Part shown: positions 20,894-32,312 of the stretch, piece by piece
How the letters are laid out: every line of letters begins with the position of its first letter
Numbering within the stretch: the first letter of the stretch is position 1
The notes under the pieces: generated by a model
Databases searched by the model: none
What the model saw: only the letters and a program-made list of their open reading frames with translations
What the model was told of the DNA's origin: nothing
Source of the DNA: Nemertoderma westbladi
Taxonomy: Eukaryota > Xenacoelomorpha > Nemertodermatida > Nemertodermatidae
Length of the DNA: 42,908 nucleotides
Reading direction: 5' to 3'
NCBI GenBank assembly: GCA_032718475.1
Contig: JAUCBJ010000389.1
Location: 1-42,908 of the forward strand
Program-made: the position numbers and the translations under genes

Positions 20894-23800
20894 TTATAAT
20901 TTAGTAAGAAGATAATTTTTGAAGTTTGATGAGAAGCTTAATTTAGATTTATTGTATTTTATAGAACTTGGGATTTTATTCCAAATAGAAGGGCCCTGAA
21001 AACTCAAAGATTGCTGGGTTGATGTTAGTCTGACTAGTGGTAGATGGTAGTTGTCCTGAGTAGATGAGCGGGTAGAATAGTTGTGGATAGAGGAGACCTT
21101 ATTGAAACGAAGGGCGATAGTAGATGTTGGTTTAATAGATTTAGAATTAATTTCGTGCATAAATATACCTACTTGGTGCTTATATAGAGAGTCGAGAGGT
21201 AGAATGCCTAAAGATTTATATAGAGGAGCTGAAGAAGATTGATAATGGCTGAAAGTTATGCACCTAATGAGCTTATTAATTTTAATACGTAGAGGTTTTA
21301 GAGTAGAATTATATGTACCTCCCCAAAGTAGAATACCATAGTGCAGATAGGGATGAATTAAAGAGAAATAGAGTAGACGGAGTATATGGAGAGGAAAAAT
21401 ATGACGGAGTTAATAGAATATGCCAGATATTTTAGATATTTTTTTAATTATACTTCCAACATGTGATTTCCAGTTGAGTTGTTTATCTACCCAAATTCCG
21501 AGGAATTTTGTACTAACAGTCTGTTTTATAGGGCGAGAATTTATTTGTATTAATTGAGTTTCGGTAGATGTGTTTATTGTATTAGAGAAGATTGTGTATT
21601 CAGTTTTAGCTAGATTAAGTGAGAGTCGGATATCTACTAGCCAATTAGCAATCTTTTGTAGTTCATGATTAGTGGTATTGATTAGATGTTCAACGTTTGG
21701 GTTAGATTGGTATAGAGTAGTATCGCCAGCGAAAAGCGCAGATAGTAAATTAGAAGCACTGGGAAGATCATTAATATATAGTAAGAATAGGATTGGTGAA
21801 AGAGTAGACCCTTGTGAAACTCCACAAGTTAGTGGTTCTAGAGAAGAGGTGTAGTTGTCGATAGTCACTGATTGAGTTCGGTCAGATATGAAGCTAGCTA
21901 TTAAGTTATTAGGGAGGCCTCTGATACCGTAGGATACAAGTTTCTTATGTAAAATATTGTGGTTTAGGGTATCAAAGGCTTTTTTTAGGTCTATGTATAT
22001 AGCGCAAGTGGAATTTTTAAGATCTAGAGAGTCATGGATTCGTTCGATTACTGAAAGTAGTGCGTGAGTTGTAGTTGTTTTAGGTCTGAAGCCGAATTGA
22101 GAAGATGTAAGGATTGAGTATTTGGTTAAATATGAGAGTAATTGTTGATTAATTACTTGTTCGTAAATTTTGGATAGAACAGGTAGCAATGATATTGGTC
22201 TAAAGTTGTTAGGATCGTAGGGGTTCCCTCCCTTAAAAGATGGGATAACTCTTGCATACTTTAGGGAAGAGGCCCTGTTGTATCGATAAATTAATTAAGT
22301 AGCTGAGATGTGTAGAAATAGGTTTAGCAGCGTGCATTAGTAGTTTAATAGAGGGAAGTTATCATTAGAAGATGTTTTAGGGTTTAGTTGTAGCAAATCG
22401 TATTCTACTTCTACTGGGGAAAGTTTCTACTAGTGAGAATGAATTAGGTTTATTATGGTTAATATAGTGGAGAGGGGATCGAGTAGAAGAGGGTATTTCG
22501 TTAGCCAAAGTAGGACCTATAGTGGCGAAATGGGTGTTTAATACATTAGCAATGCGAGTCGGGTCTGTAATTGTCTCAGTGGTGGTGTCAGTGCATAGTA
22601 TAAAGCTTTTTTGGGGATTTCAGTTTAGGAGACCTTTCAGTTTAGGGCGGAGTTAATAATGAGCCAAGTTTTACGAGTGTTATTAGCATTAGATTCAAAC
22701 TGAGAAGAGTAATAGCTTCTTCCGCTGCCTGTAAAGTAGAAGTCAATTTATTTCGGTACTTTTTAAATTTGGTACGATTAACTTCTGTAGGATATTTTAT
22801 GGATAAGCGATATAGAGCATTTCTTTTAAGTGTACATTTTAGTAGATTATTTGTCATCCAGGGTTTAATTGTAACTTCTTTGGGGGGGACATTTTTTTTA
22901 GGTACATGAGAGGAGCATATATTTTCTAAATTTTGATAGAATTTATTGAATTTTTCCAAATTAGGTATATCGTCAGAGTTATAAGTCCACGTGGAAGGTG
23001 AATTGATTTGTTCTAGAAATTTGTTACGGTTATATTTAGCGTAGTCAAAAACAGAGTGATTTTTGGGCAGATTAAAAAAACAGGAATATTTCTGAAAAAT
23101 TGAGAATGTAGGTTGGTGATCTGAAGTACCTACTTTACTTTGAAATGTGCCAGCTTTAGATATAGAAAGTAGTGATATTAGTAAAAATGTGGTCAATTAG
23201 AGATTCGGACCAGGGAGTTATTCTAGTAGGTTGATTAATTGGTTGTAGGAAACCGTAAGAGTTTAGTAGTTCCGTGTAGCGTTTAGAGTTCGTAGTAGTC
23301 TTTAGAAGGCCAATGTTAAAGTCGCCAGTAATATTGACGTCATAGTTTTGTTTAGTTAGAGCAGCCAAGGAGTCATCAAGAATGGATATCAAAGTTTCAG
23401 GAGTTATAGTCTCAGGGCGATAGAATGTACCGATAATTAGGGGTTTGTTAGCGGGGCGTTGAATTTGGATCCATGAGTTTTCAGGGCCGTTCTGGACGTT
23501 TATTTTTAAATCAATTCTTTCTATAACGTCAAAGCCATCAGCTACGTAAATTGCTGTTCCTCCTCTTTTCAATATACCATATTTACGGTTGTCAAGGTCC
23601 TTGGTAACCTGGTATTTTAATAAAATCAATGTAATCGTTTTCACAAAGAAATGTTTCTGAAAATGTAAGAATATCAAACTTTTTATTTAAAGAAAGCAGA
23701 AAGTCAGTTGTAGCAGATATATTCGTGGGAAGGCTCCTACAATTTAAATTAAAGATTGAGAAAGTTGATTTTGATTTTAAGTCTTTGAATTCATTATTAA

Positions 23801-23999
23801 ATTTTATTTCAGAATAATTGCCTACGTCTATGTTTAAATTCGTTAAGTTTTGTTTGGGATCAATTTTGCTAAATGTCTGGTTTATGATATCAGATGTAGA
23901 TGAATCGGATTTCGAGGAATTACTCTCGGAAGGCGGATCAAATACATCGGAATCGTCTGTGTTTGTACAATATTGCCCATACAATATTCCCTCTCCCAC
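20894..23999 (-). pseudogene. LINE ORF2, AP endonuclease and reverse transcriptase, inactivated
   Basis: Endonuclease: FSIFNLNCRSL (23780 region), ILTFSETFL, RGGTAIYVADG, IIGTFYRPE, NITGDFNIGLL and SLIDHIFTN, over two frames (23999-23592, 23677-23156). Linker 23196-22642. The RT N-terminal part 22190-22640 is frameshifted. RT core 22189-21410: LPVLSKIYE, SQFGFRP, IYIDLKKAFDTLNH (motif A), GVSQGSTLSPILFLLYINDL (motif B), then FAGDTTLY. The first Asp of the FADD active site is Gly (GGC at 21725-21727), which would abolish polymerase activity. C-terminal HNYSTRSS and GPSIWNKIPSSIK blocks (21160-20894) are typical of CR1/L2-group ORF2 ends. Confidence 0.8.
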
Positions 24000-24138
24000 T
24001 CCTGCAATTTCTGCTACACAAAAATCGTAAAACCCGATCCCTCTTTTACATGTTTAATATGTTCACAAATTTTCCATATTCCCTGTGGTACTCATTTGTC
24101 TAGAACAGTAGAGTTCAAAACTTGGTTCAAAACTAAGT

Positions 24139-25066
24139 TCAGAACTTAGCCGCAAGAGTGGTTTCCAAGATATTGCCACTATCATCCTCTCTTGGCGAGT
24201 AAACAGGTCGAGAAATGGGGTTGGAGACTCCATCCTCCAAGACGTTGTAATAAGATCCAGGAGTCGAAGGAATCGGATTGAGAGATGTTCCGGCCCGAGA
24301 AGCGCTCCGAGTTTTACGTGACTCGGTTGGTTTCTTTTTCGATCTACGAGTCTTGAGGTCGAGTCTTTTGTCTTGAGGTCCAGACTCCTTGCGAATGTCA
24401 TCGAGACTAGAGCTTGAAGTTATCGGGATTGGATTAGAATCCTCGGTTAATCTGACTAGAATCTTCCCATTTAAGGAATATGCGGCAAACACTCGACCAT
24501 CCTTCTTAAGTTTAACAGCTTCTCTAAGGAGCACTGCTCGGAGAGCAGTCAAATGATCAGAGGGATAAGTTCCCTTGTCAAACTCACTTTTATGAGCGAA
24601 AACCTCGAATCAGGTTGAGTGACGCAGAAAACGAATAATAATAGGGCGATGTTTGGTAGCTTTCGGATCAGGACGACGGCCGATGCGATGCCAAACATAT
24701 ATTTCGAAGGGATCGATTGCGAGCAAAAGGACAAGATTTTCTTAATTACAAGTTCGTCATTTTGGTAACTTATTTCGGGAATGCCGTGTATAAGAACATT
24801 GTTACGATGGCCATATTGGGTGAGATCATCGCTGGCACGTTCGATATCTGAGATTTTCTTCTTCGATTCTTCGATTTGTTTAGAGAGGTTAACATTGTCT
24901 CTGTGTAGTTGCATGGTTTCTCGTTTGAGATCCGACAACACTTTAGTGAGAGATGGGGAACCATCTGATGGATTCAGTTGGCTGTTTCAGTCACTAAGGC
25001 TTTTTGCAATTTGATCCAAAGTGCGCTCAAGTGCATCCATACGCAGTTCTAAACTCTTGGGAGCCA
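24139..25066 (-). pseudogene. LINE ORF1 protein, coiled coil plus RNA-binding domain
   Basis: Begins with ATG at 25066 (MAPKSLELRMDALERTL). A TGA at 24989-24987 interrupts it; it then continues with a heptad-rich coiled coil (LKRETMQLHRDNVNLSKQI, 24941 on), the junction DDLTQYGHRNNVLIHGIPE typical of LINE ORF1 RRM domains, a frameshift around 24600-24700 and a C-terminal domain (LRAVLLREAVKLKKDG, NGKILVRL, SLDDI). In related elements this protein trimerises and coats the element RNA. Non-functional here. Confidence 0.75.
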
Positions 25067-25075
25067 TAACTAACG

Positions 25076-25747
25076 GTAATGCCCCGGAAGATTAGATAGA
25101 ACTCAACTGCAGGTTCAAGGATTAAATAAATTCCCGTTGATAGATGGAACGCGGACGGGGGGATGGTGCACGAGTTATTTGTAAATGGGTTACTAGGAGA
25201 ATGTCATGACAGTCAGCCGAGTGATTGTAGGCCCACTTGTAGGTAATCAGCACATACCGGTAACGTACAGTACTGCAGCTCAGCAGTCAAACATCACAAT
25301 TTGCAAGGTAAAATATCTAATATATTATTATAGTATTATCACTCTACTGTATCACCCAGACAGTAAGCAAATTATTATCAAACAGAACAAAAAGCTTTTA
25401 TTTGACTCATTACTGTCTCCTACGACTTGTTTCTAGACTAGGCCCGTCTTTAGTTTTGCTTCTGACATTTTACAACTTTAATCCTATGTGGGTTGTTCTG
25501 GTTCTTATATTATCTCAATATTTTCTAAATGGACCAAATGGCTCTAGGATTTTAACATATTGTGATGCATCATGCCAACTTGCATCATTTAGGTGAATTT
25601 TTTTAAATATTGTGGTATGTCTTCTATTGAGTATTGAGTGCTCTAATAAGTATTTACGGTACATATATACACAGTATATACACAGAATATATATTTTGAA
25701 TACATTTTGGTATCCAAATTTCACCGTGGTCATCGTCTTAGTTTTTA
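25076..25747. other. No gene recognised
   Basis: AT-rich spacer between the LINE and the solo LTR. No domain or repeat was recognised. Confidence 0.4.
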
Positions 25748-26498
25748 TGTTCGTTCGCGCTTTTAGACCTTTAGCAGTTTAACCTGCCAATTTTAAATGT
25801 CCTTTTAATTATGAATCGACTTTAGCCCTTACCAATTACCTGGTGTACTGAATTTACAACTGACACACGTAGGGATTATGAAATAGCATTTAATTCACAC
25901 AAAAACCACTATAATTTGAGTCACAGTCGCTACCGGTAGACCCTTCCTCCGCTTACCTCAGTAATCAAGAAAGTCGAGGGATTTACGGTTATTTATCGGT
26001 ATTCTCCAAATATAATGTCCATTAATATAAACAGCAATTAACACAATATAAAACAGCATTAAAACAGTGCGGTGAACATTCAGTATGTGTTCATGAAGGT
26101 CAGTTTGGTCGTATTGAGATGTGATGTGGTGATCAATGTATGACAAGTTAATAGATTTACGTCCTTATAACTCCAGCCATCAGATGTTCTTGGGCTAAAG
26201 TCTGAAACGTCCGTACTTAGTACAGAATTCTGAGAGGAATCTAATTCTCAGAAAAACGATAACTGCGCATGCGTCAGTTTCCTCAGGTAGGTCCCTACTG
26301 GCATAACTGGGAAGATTGCTCTGATTGGTTGAATAAGCTCAACAAAGGAATCTCCACGTACACAAAGAATCAGCTGACAGATTTCGTCATCTTGGTTCTA
26401 ATTTCTGTCCGACGCGTAGTTGAACAATTTTAGGGCTATTTTAGAGTATTCTGCGCATTGCGTAAAAATGACTTGTTATGTCCGCAAAAGCTTTTACA
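25748..26498 (-). mobile_element. Solo LTR related to the LTR at 35178-36376
   Basis: Both ends match the larger copy: the left end TGTTCG(TTCG)CGCTTTT, then AGACCTTTAGCAGTTTAACC; the right end GCAAAAGCTTTTACA. A middle block (TCAAGAAA.T, GGTTATTTATC.GTATT.TCCAAA) also aligns. Termini are TGT...ACA on either strand. It is 751 bp, about 450 shorter than the 35178 copy because of internal gaps, and clearly diverged. No matching 4-6 base flanks were found and no internal coding region adjoins it. The orientation is inferred from the other copy. Confidence 0.6.
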
Positions 26499-27156
26499 AT
26501 TATTTTTTCTCTATTTGCCTTCTATGCAATTTCTGTTTCGTGTTGATTCTTTGAGAGTGCCTCATTTGTACAGTAAATTGTATTATAGATTTAACTTTAT
26601 GGGTCAGTATGTATGAATATTTTCACTCATTTTATACGTTAAATTACTTATGGACGCGGCGCAGTCCAGCACACTATTTCGAGTAATCGCGTGATACCCA
26701 CGAACTAGTGGCACTAGCTACTATGTGGAGCTCACACGAATTCCGATCCACACCATAAATATTGTAAATTTTAGGCAAATCGATCTATCTTGTGTTTGTT
26801 ATTATGTTGGTGTTGGTTCTATCGCTACCTATTATGTTGAAATGAAATAAAATCAATCAATTGACTCTATGGTCACGATATATCTCAATAGATCCGTCGG
26901 AATCGGGTGGCTTTATTTTGTCATAAGGATTGCATTCTGGTTCACCACAAAACCGACGAGGAGATCACTCCATTATTGATGGCAATGTTCGCTAATTCCT
27001 GTATTACACAATCGGTCGACATGCTTTGGTTATATAAAACTGCAAGAAGACATATTCCAGTCAAAAATAAGAAACCTACAATGGCTGATTTCAGAAGTTG
27101 TTCAGAAGTTTGTCGCAGATAATTGTTTGCAGATTTGAATGAGCGATGAGACTGCA

Positions 27157-27223
27157 CAAATGGTATAAAATTTCTCCATTCCCAGGGAATACCCCTGGGA
27201 ATGGAGAAATTTTATACTATTTG
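27157..27223. repeat. 67-bp hairpin with 31-bp arms
   Basis: CAAATGGTATAAAATTTC... pairs with ...GAAATTTTATACTATTTG; the arms meet at CCCAGGG / CCCTGGG with a loop of about five bases and a single arm mismatch. No TSD was detected. It could be a minimal MITE or a regulatory hairpin. Confidence 0.7.
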
Positions 27224-28259
27224 TTTACACTTGTTCATGTGTTTTGCAACAGCATCAAATTGTATACTATCTATCATCAAGTAGGCCAACTATAGAATTT
27301 CTAGAGATTCATTGATATCTACATGAAACATTTATGTTATGATAATACACCTGGCGATGTAAGATGACTGGCCAATCGTCCGGCTGAAGCCTGCGAAATA
27401 AAAAAAAATTACTGGGTTACTCCGTAAATATTAACTACATAAACAATGGGAAATGAATATATGGAATTTGACATCATCAATGCCAAGAACCTCGCATATG
27501 ACCTATAGAAGTCAGCTGTTACACAATCACAGACAGATGGCCAATCATTCAGAACCTACACTCCCCTTCTGGTATGACACCATCCCAGAGATATCTGTCG
27601 TGGTGTAGGTTGTGGTGATGGATACACATCAATAACTCCTTTAAGAAGAACATCACTACACTTCTGTGTACTCTTACATTAATAATTATTTATTTGCTTC
27701 AATTATATGATATAATTAAATTGAAGTTTGATTCTTTTATGTGCTCATAATACCAATTTGAGTAAAAAATTTCAATCAAGCCCTTGTAAAATTGTAAGTT
27801 TTATGAAAATAAAAATAAAAAATTGTAATGTCTGTTCTGATTGAAATAAATTGATGTGATATATTCCAATCATTCCTAGAAAAACTGACATAGGGAAGTA
27901 ATGTTTACATTTTCTAATAAAATACTACTTTATAATAAAATGTTGATACAGCATTAATGATTACTAATCAAATTCATATACTAATACAGAAATGGGAAAG
28001 TTGTAGATTTATATATACATACATTCAAGAAACATTGACGTTTACTCGTAGATATAATGATGGATGAACGCGAATTGATACCAACAAACAGCACAAACGA
28101 AAAGTGCAATGGAAAACTGTAGATCTTTCAATACCCTAACGGAACCAAAGAACAGCTGGAACAAAGAACTTCTTATAAACGAAAAAGTGGAGGAAAAGCA
28201 TGATTAACTGTGAGAGATACAGCCCATTCAACGTAATTGGTTCCCGCCACATAATCTTA

Positions 28260-28720
28260 ACTGCAGAGGTCTTATTCAGTTTGAGAGCCAGCAAACCCAA
28301 GTAAGCAAATTTAGGTAGCTAGGTGTTCTCATTGACAATCACTTTTGACATACAAGGAATTTGGGACTTGTAATATGGAGACAAACATGACAAACATTTA
28401 AATTATAATTGGTATAAGTATTACAATTATAGGGTGATCGATCTATCAACCATTACTCAATTATGTCACAATACCCCTTTCTAGTGTCATAGGGTGCCAC
28501 ACCTGGACACCTGAAAACACTAAAGCAGATGCATTTCGCATTTGTAGCTTATAGCTATAGATTATATTAGTGAATGGAAAATATAATGGCACCTACCCAA
28601 GCCCCCTGTCAACAATATGCAAATGGCCTTGGATTGAGTACAGAAAGCAAAGATTGAGAGGCATTGGAGTAAAAAAACATGTTGATCTAAGCAAATAATA
28701 TTCTAACTCGGTATCCCAAT
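28260..28720 (+). pseudogene. Very degenerate LINE (RTE-type) C-terminal relic
   Basis: Short matches in the expected order: LGVLID near 28317 (YLGxxID), then IGCHTWTPENTKADAF near 28487-28535 (YGCETWxLxKADxxxLxAFE), then WIEYRKQRLRGIG near 28635-28675. Frames shift between them and stops are frequent. The order supports an RT tail, but each match is weak. Confidence 0.4.
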
Positions 28721-29410
28721 AGCATATAATATTCTAGGTGGTGATTTGACTGGAAAACCATTTTATGCACGTTTGTATTTTTATATTGTATAACATTATT
28801 TACAATATTGGATAATTTTACTGGCGCCAGGATGGTATGAACTTATTTAATTGAATTTTGATAGAATTAAATATTGATTTGATGATTCCATGATGGATTT
28901 AATTCCCATTGATGTATCCATTATATTGGTATAATTCGAATACTGATTTAGATCATATGAATATCATTTATAATTTAATAGTTTGCTAAAAGCTATTACT
29001 ATTACGCACTGTAATTAATGATCATTAGACATTATAGGTAGGGTGAATTCTGATTCACTGTGTTTATTAAACCTTATTAATGGATAAAATAATAGATATT
29101 TGCCACAGTCGATTCTTGACTCTTATTGTGGAAAGCACTCAGATCCTTTGATGATACATATGTAAACCAGGATTCATGAATATAGGACACTGTGATCATT
29201 TACCTATTTACCTTATTACCAAAACCCAGTTTATAAACCTGTTGGCATGATAAATGAGTATTAAGTCCATTACTATTATAGAACAGTTCTATATGTGTAA
29301 GATATCGTTCTATGTTGGCGAGATGGAGTACTATTGAGGCTAGTCTTATAATGGAGATGAGTTGGGTATTTATTTGGATGATCACCCATGGCGCAGCCTC
29401 GGGTGGGGGA

Positions 29411-29431
29411 GGGGGGGGGGGGGGGGGGGGG
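29411..29431 (+). repeat. Poly(G) tract, 21 bases, in a G-rich stretch
   Basis: 21 uninterrupted G, preceded by GGGTGGGGGA. A second G-rich stretch (GGGGGCGGG...GGAGGGGGGGG) follows at 29762-29790. Both could form G-quadruplexes. Confidence 0.85.
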
Positions 29432-30139
29432 ACACCATGTCATATGGCCCCTGCACTTTTTATATTCAATTTAAAAGTCAAATAATCTTAGTAAATTCTG
29501 ATCAGGTACTAAACCCCGTGAACTGTTTTTGCACTGGCAATATATAAGTCAACCTGATTGATGTAAAGGTGATTGATTGATTGATTGAAAGTAAACCTGA
29601 TTGGTGTATTTCAATATCCCCTAAATTTCATATATTTTGTTTTGGTTAGAATAAAAAAAAATATATATGTCAAGATATGCGCCCAGTGGGATGGAGGTAA
29701 ACCATCTCAGTTTCAAATTTCATGAAAATTTCATTAAGATTTGTAAAACTATTTTTTTTTTGGGGGCGGGGGGGGGGGGGGAGGGGGGGGACTACTGTTA
29801 TTCACCTACATTTATCTTATCGTCCTCCCCTCCCCCACATTCGGGAATGTGGCTGCGCTCCTGATGATCACGAACTGAAAATCTATGTGCGACACATCAA
29901 GGTCAGCCAGAATAGGATGCTCGTGGTGTAGGTCCATGAATCTGTAAGTATGTGTCAGCCAGAATATGCTCTAACAGCAATGGACAATAATATGCAGAAA
30001 ACAACTTTTAAGCGAATTTTTTGATGAATAAGGGGGAAGGAAATTGGAGCAGATAAACTATATCAATGATGACTGAGCAAAGCAAGGCTTAGTTGTATTA
30101 TGTTGATAGTTATAAATATGAGTAGTCATGTAAACTTAC

Positions 30140-30234
30140 CTAAGTACTAACATCAAGACCAGTGCTAGAAGAATGGTCACAATTGACAACCAATATCCAA
30201 TTGTGTATATGGTCTTAGCATTTTCCATATGCTT
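30140..30234 (-). CDS. Class B1 (secretin-family) GPCR, exon encoding TM1
   Basis: A 95-nt exon on the minus strand with splice sites TTACAG|AAG at its start (30235-30240 on the plus strand) and AG|GTAAGT at its end (30134-30139). It reads KHMENAKTIYTIGYWLSIV, then TILLALVLMLVLR, the first transmembrane helix of class B1 receptors (consensus KTIYTVGYSxSxxxLxxAxxIxxxFR). The phase runs 0 to 2, as usual for this exon, and phase 0 matches the end of the hormone-domain exon at 32313-32569. The short link between the sixth ectodomain Cys and TM1, with no GAIN/GPS domain, argues for B1 and against adhesion GPCRs. TM2-TM7 exons were not found in this window. Confidence 0.85.
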
Positions 30235-30422
30235 CTGTAATAATTAATAATATAATATAAGTTAGGCATTCTAATGAAATAGGAAATATATAATTATTGA
30301 TTACGATTGTTGGAATGGGACAATATAATTTTGTTGCAAAGGTAAAGTAAAGAAAAGTGAATCATGAAAAATTTGAGGCCTAAATTATCTTCTCTTGGTT
30401 GTATCCTGTTCAGCAGATAGGA

Positions 30423-30720
30423 GACCACACTTATTCCGAAGTTGAACACTCAACACCTTCCAACACCTTTCCGTACCTCCACCCCCCTTCCCCCGTAGAA
30501 TCAAGGTTCCCATCATTGTAATATCGCAGCAGGTAAGGGTAAGAATTTTCAATTGCATCAATCAGCCCACCCGGATTGAACCTGGGACATCCCATCCCAC
30601 TAAAGGCAAAATGAGTAAAATACTTTAACAGAGAGCTACTGGTTCTAAATGTGGCATATGGGTAGGATAGGTTATTAGTGGTTTGATCCATGAGGTCAGG
30701 AGACATTAATCAAAACAACT
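30423..30720 (-). repeat. Possible tRNA-derived SINE
   Basis: On the minus strand, a B-box-like GGTTCAATCC (plus 30573-30582) lies about 56 bases after an A-box-like TAGCTCTCTGTTAAAG (plus 30623-30638), as in a tRNA-derived SINE head with slightly stretched spacing. No second copy, tail or TSD was confirmed, so this is only a suggestion. Confidence 0.3.
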
Positions 30721-30967
30721 ATAAAGTAGTCCGTCCACACCACAGCAAATATATCATGACAGGCAGCCTGGTGTACAATAGATCCTTGATGTTTTATTTA
30801 TTTTGACACTTACTCTTTATTTATTATTTTATTTTTGAAGCAATATGTCCTGTCCTCCTATGATTTTATCGTAATTCAATAACTGTATTTCTTTTGTTGA
30901 CAAGGTTCAAACTTAGGAATTAAAAAATGACATCAAACATCTAAAGTGCATTATACTTTTGGAAACA

Positions 30968-31951
30968 GGACAATTCGGTCCCGGACAATTCGGTCCCGGA
31001 CAATTCGGGCCCATTAATTTTGTGTTTTGGGACCCAATTGTCCGGGACCGATTGACCGGATACTGACTAGGACAATTCGGTCCCAAAACATGCATATTAA
31101 TGGGACCGAATTGTCCGGGACCGAATTGTCTGGGACCAAATTTAATTGGTACTATATAATGGTGAATGTTCTAGAATCTTTCTAGTGTTTTTTTTACTAG
31201 CTAGTATTTTTTTGAAAATAAAAAAAATTTTACTTTTTTTTATAACATTATTAGTTATGGTAGCTATGGTGTTTTTATGGAGCTTGTGAATTATTTACTA
31301 GCTAGTAATATTATGTATTTAAAATGTTTAAAACTGATTTTTTTGTGTGTGTTATGAACTGTATGTGTTTTGGTTGGTTAACAAGCCTAAATTATTATCT
31401 TAGATAATAGCTGGATCTCATTCAAGGACTGTTATAATATCATCAATATTTTTGGTATTAATATAATCAGCAACAGTTTAGGCATAATTCTGAAATATCA
31501 ATGTTTTCACAAGTGTTTTTATAATTTCAAGGAAATGCTAGCTAGTAAAAAAAAACACAAGCTACACCTTAATAAATAATATATAATAATGTTCTCGAAC
31601 ACTTACAATAACAAAAATAAAAAAAAATACAGTATTTTTAAAATTTCAAAAAATTATAGCAAGTAAATAACACTAGCTACCATAACAAATATCTCTACTA
31701 ATGTTCTAGAACATTCACCAATATCAAAAAAGCACTAAAAAATTGCTATCAGGAACCGGACAATTCGGCCCCGGACAATTCGGTCCCGGAAAATTCGGTC
31801 CCGGACAATTTGGTCGCGGACAATTCGGTCCTAGGACAATTCGGTCCCGGACAATTCGGTCCCATTTATTTAGTGTTTTGGTACCAAATTGTCCGGGACC
31901 GAATTGTCCGTCGAATTGTCCGGGACCGAATTGTCCTGGACCGAATTGTCC
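30968..31951. mobile_element. Foldback-like element with arrays of a 15-bp GGACAATTCGGTCCC unit
   Basis: Two clusters of the 15-mer, at 30968-31137 and 31752-31951, flank an AT-rich core of about 610 bp. Within each cluster units run head to tail in one orientation, cross a spacer (CCATTAATTTTGTGTTTTGG; CCATTTATTTAGTGTTTTGG) and return in the opposite orientation. The core flanks are also inverted copies of each other: GGTGAATGTTCTAGAA near 31162 and its complement near 31713; GTTATGGTAGCTA near 31253 and 31675; TTTTTTTTACTAGCTAG near 31190 and 31540. Terminal inverted repeats made of tandem subrepeats are typical of Foldback/Galileo-like elements. It lies in the intron between two GPCR exons. 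No TSD or transposase was seen. Confidence 0.65.
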
Positions 31952-32312
31952 TACATCCATTGATGTAAATCCCATATTAGCGAATCATGCTAATTGTCGA
32001 TTATGGTGAAGGCATAATGTTACGTAAGATACAGCAAACACATGTGAATGCTCATCTCTATTGACAGTTAATATATCAAGTTCACATTGCAGTTAGATGC
32101 GAAAAATCAGGAGCGTGGAACTTTGTCTCTGACACATGTGAATTTTAGTCCCAAATATTTTAAAGACCTTATTGTTCCAAGGACGAAAATTCCTGGGACG
32201 ATACGTTCTATAAGATCAATAAAGGTGACCATAATTTTTATCTTCCATTGCTGTATATATTATTTTTATATTTTTATATACATATATTTTTTATTTTTTA
32301 ATTACTACTTAC
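31952..32312. other. Intron sequence of the GPCR gene
   Basis: AT-rich intron sequence between the foldback-like element and the donor of the hormone-domain exon. Nothing else recognised. Confidence 0.5.

Larger units (their letters stand above)
20700..25075 (-). mobile_element. CR1/L2-group LINE with two ORFs, degenerate
   Basis: A minus-strand element of about 4.3 kb with ORF1 (25066-24139) and ORF2 (23999-20894) in the usual order. The right limit is just upstream of the ORF1 start; the left limit is uncertain because no tail or TSD could be fixed. Both ORFs are broken by indels and stops. Confidence 0.8.
26499..30139. other. AT-rich, mostly empty; possibly GPCR intron or downstream sequence
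   Basis: I searched the minus strand for the next GPCR exons (TM2 RNYIHxxL, TM3 LVEGLYL, TM7 NxEVQ blocks) and found none. It holds a hairpin (27157-27223), an RTE-type relic (28260-28720) and a 21-G run. The rest shows nothing recognisable. Confidence 0.4.

Noticed and set aside
26907-27122. 71-codon frames on both strands
   Set aside because: No recognisable motif; they do not match the missing GPCR exons.
29200-29385. Possible GPCR transmembrane exon on the minus strand
   Set aside because: The 61-codon frame does not fit any class B1 helix and has no matching splice sites or phase.
30431-30706. 91-codon minus-strand frame
   Set aside because: Lies in the possible SINE and has no coding support.
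30968-31951. Regularly repeated short units that look CRISPR-like
   Set aside because: Units are directly adjacent without unique spacers, change orientation, and the DNA is eukaryotic.
31724-32009. Open frames on both strands with repeated GPNCPGPNCP and GPGQFGPGQF patterns
   Set aside because: They are translations of the 15-bp repeat unit (five codons) on each strand, so the protein repeat is a by-product of the DNA repeat.
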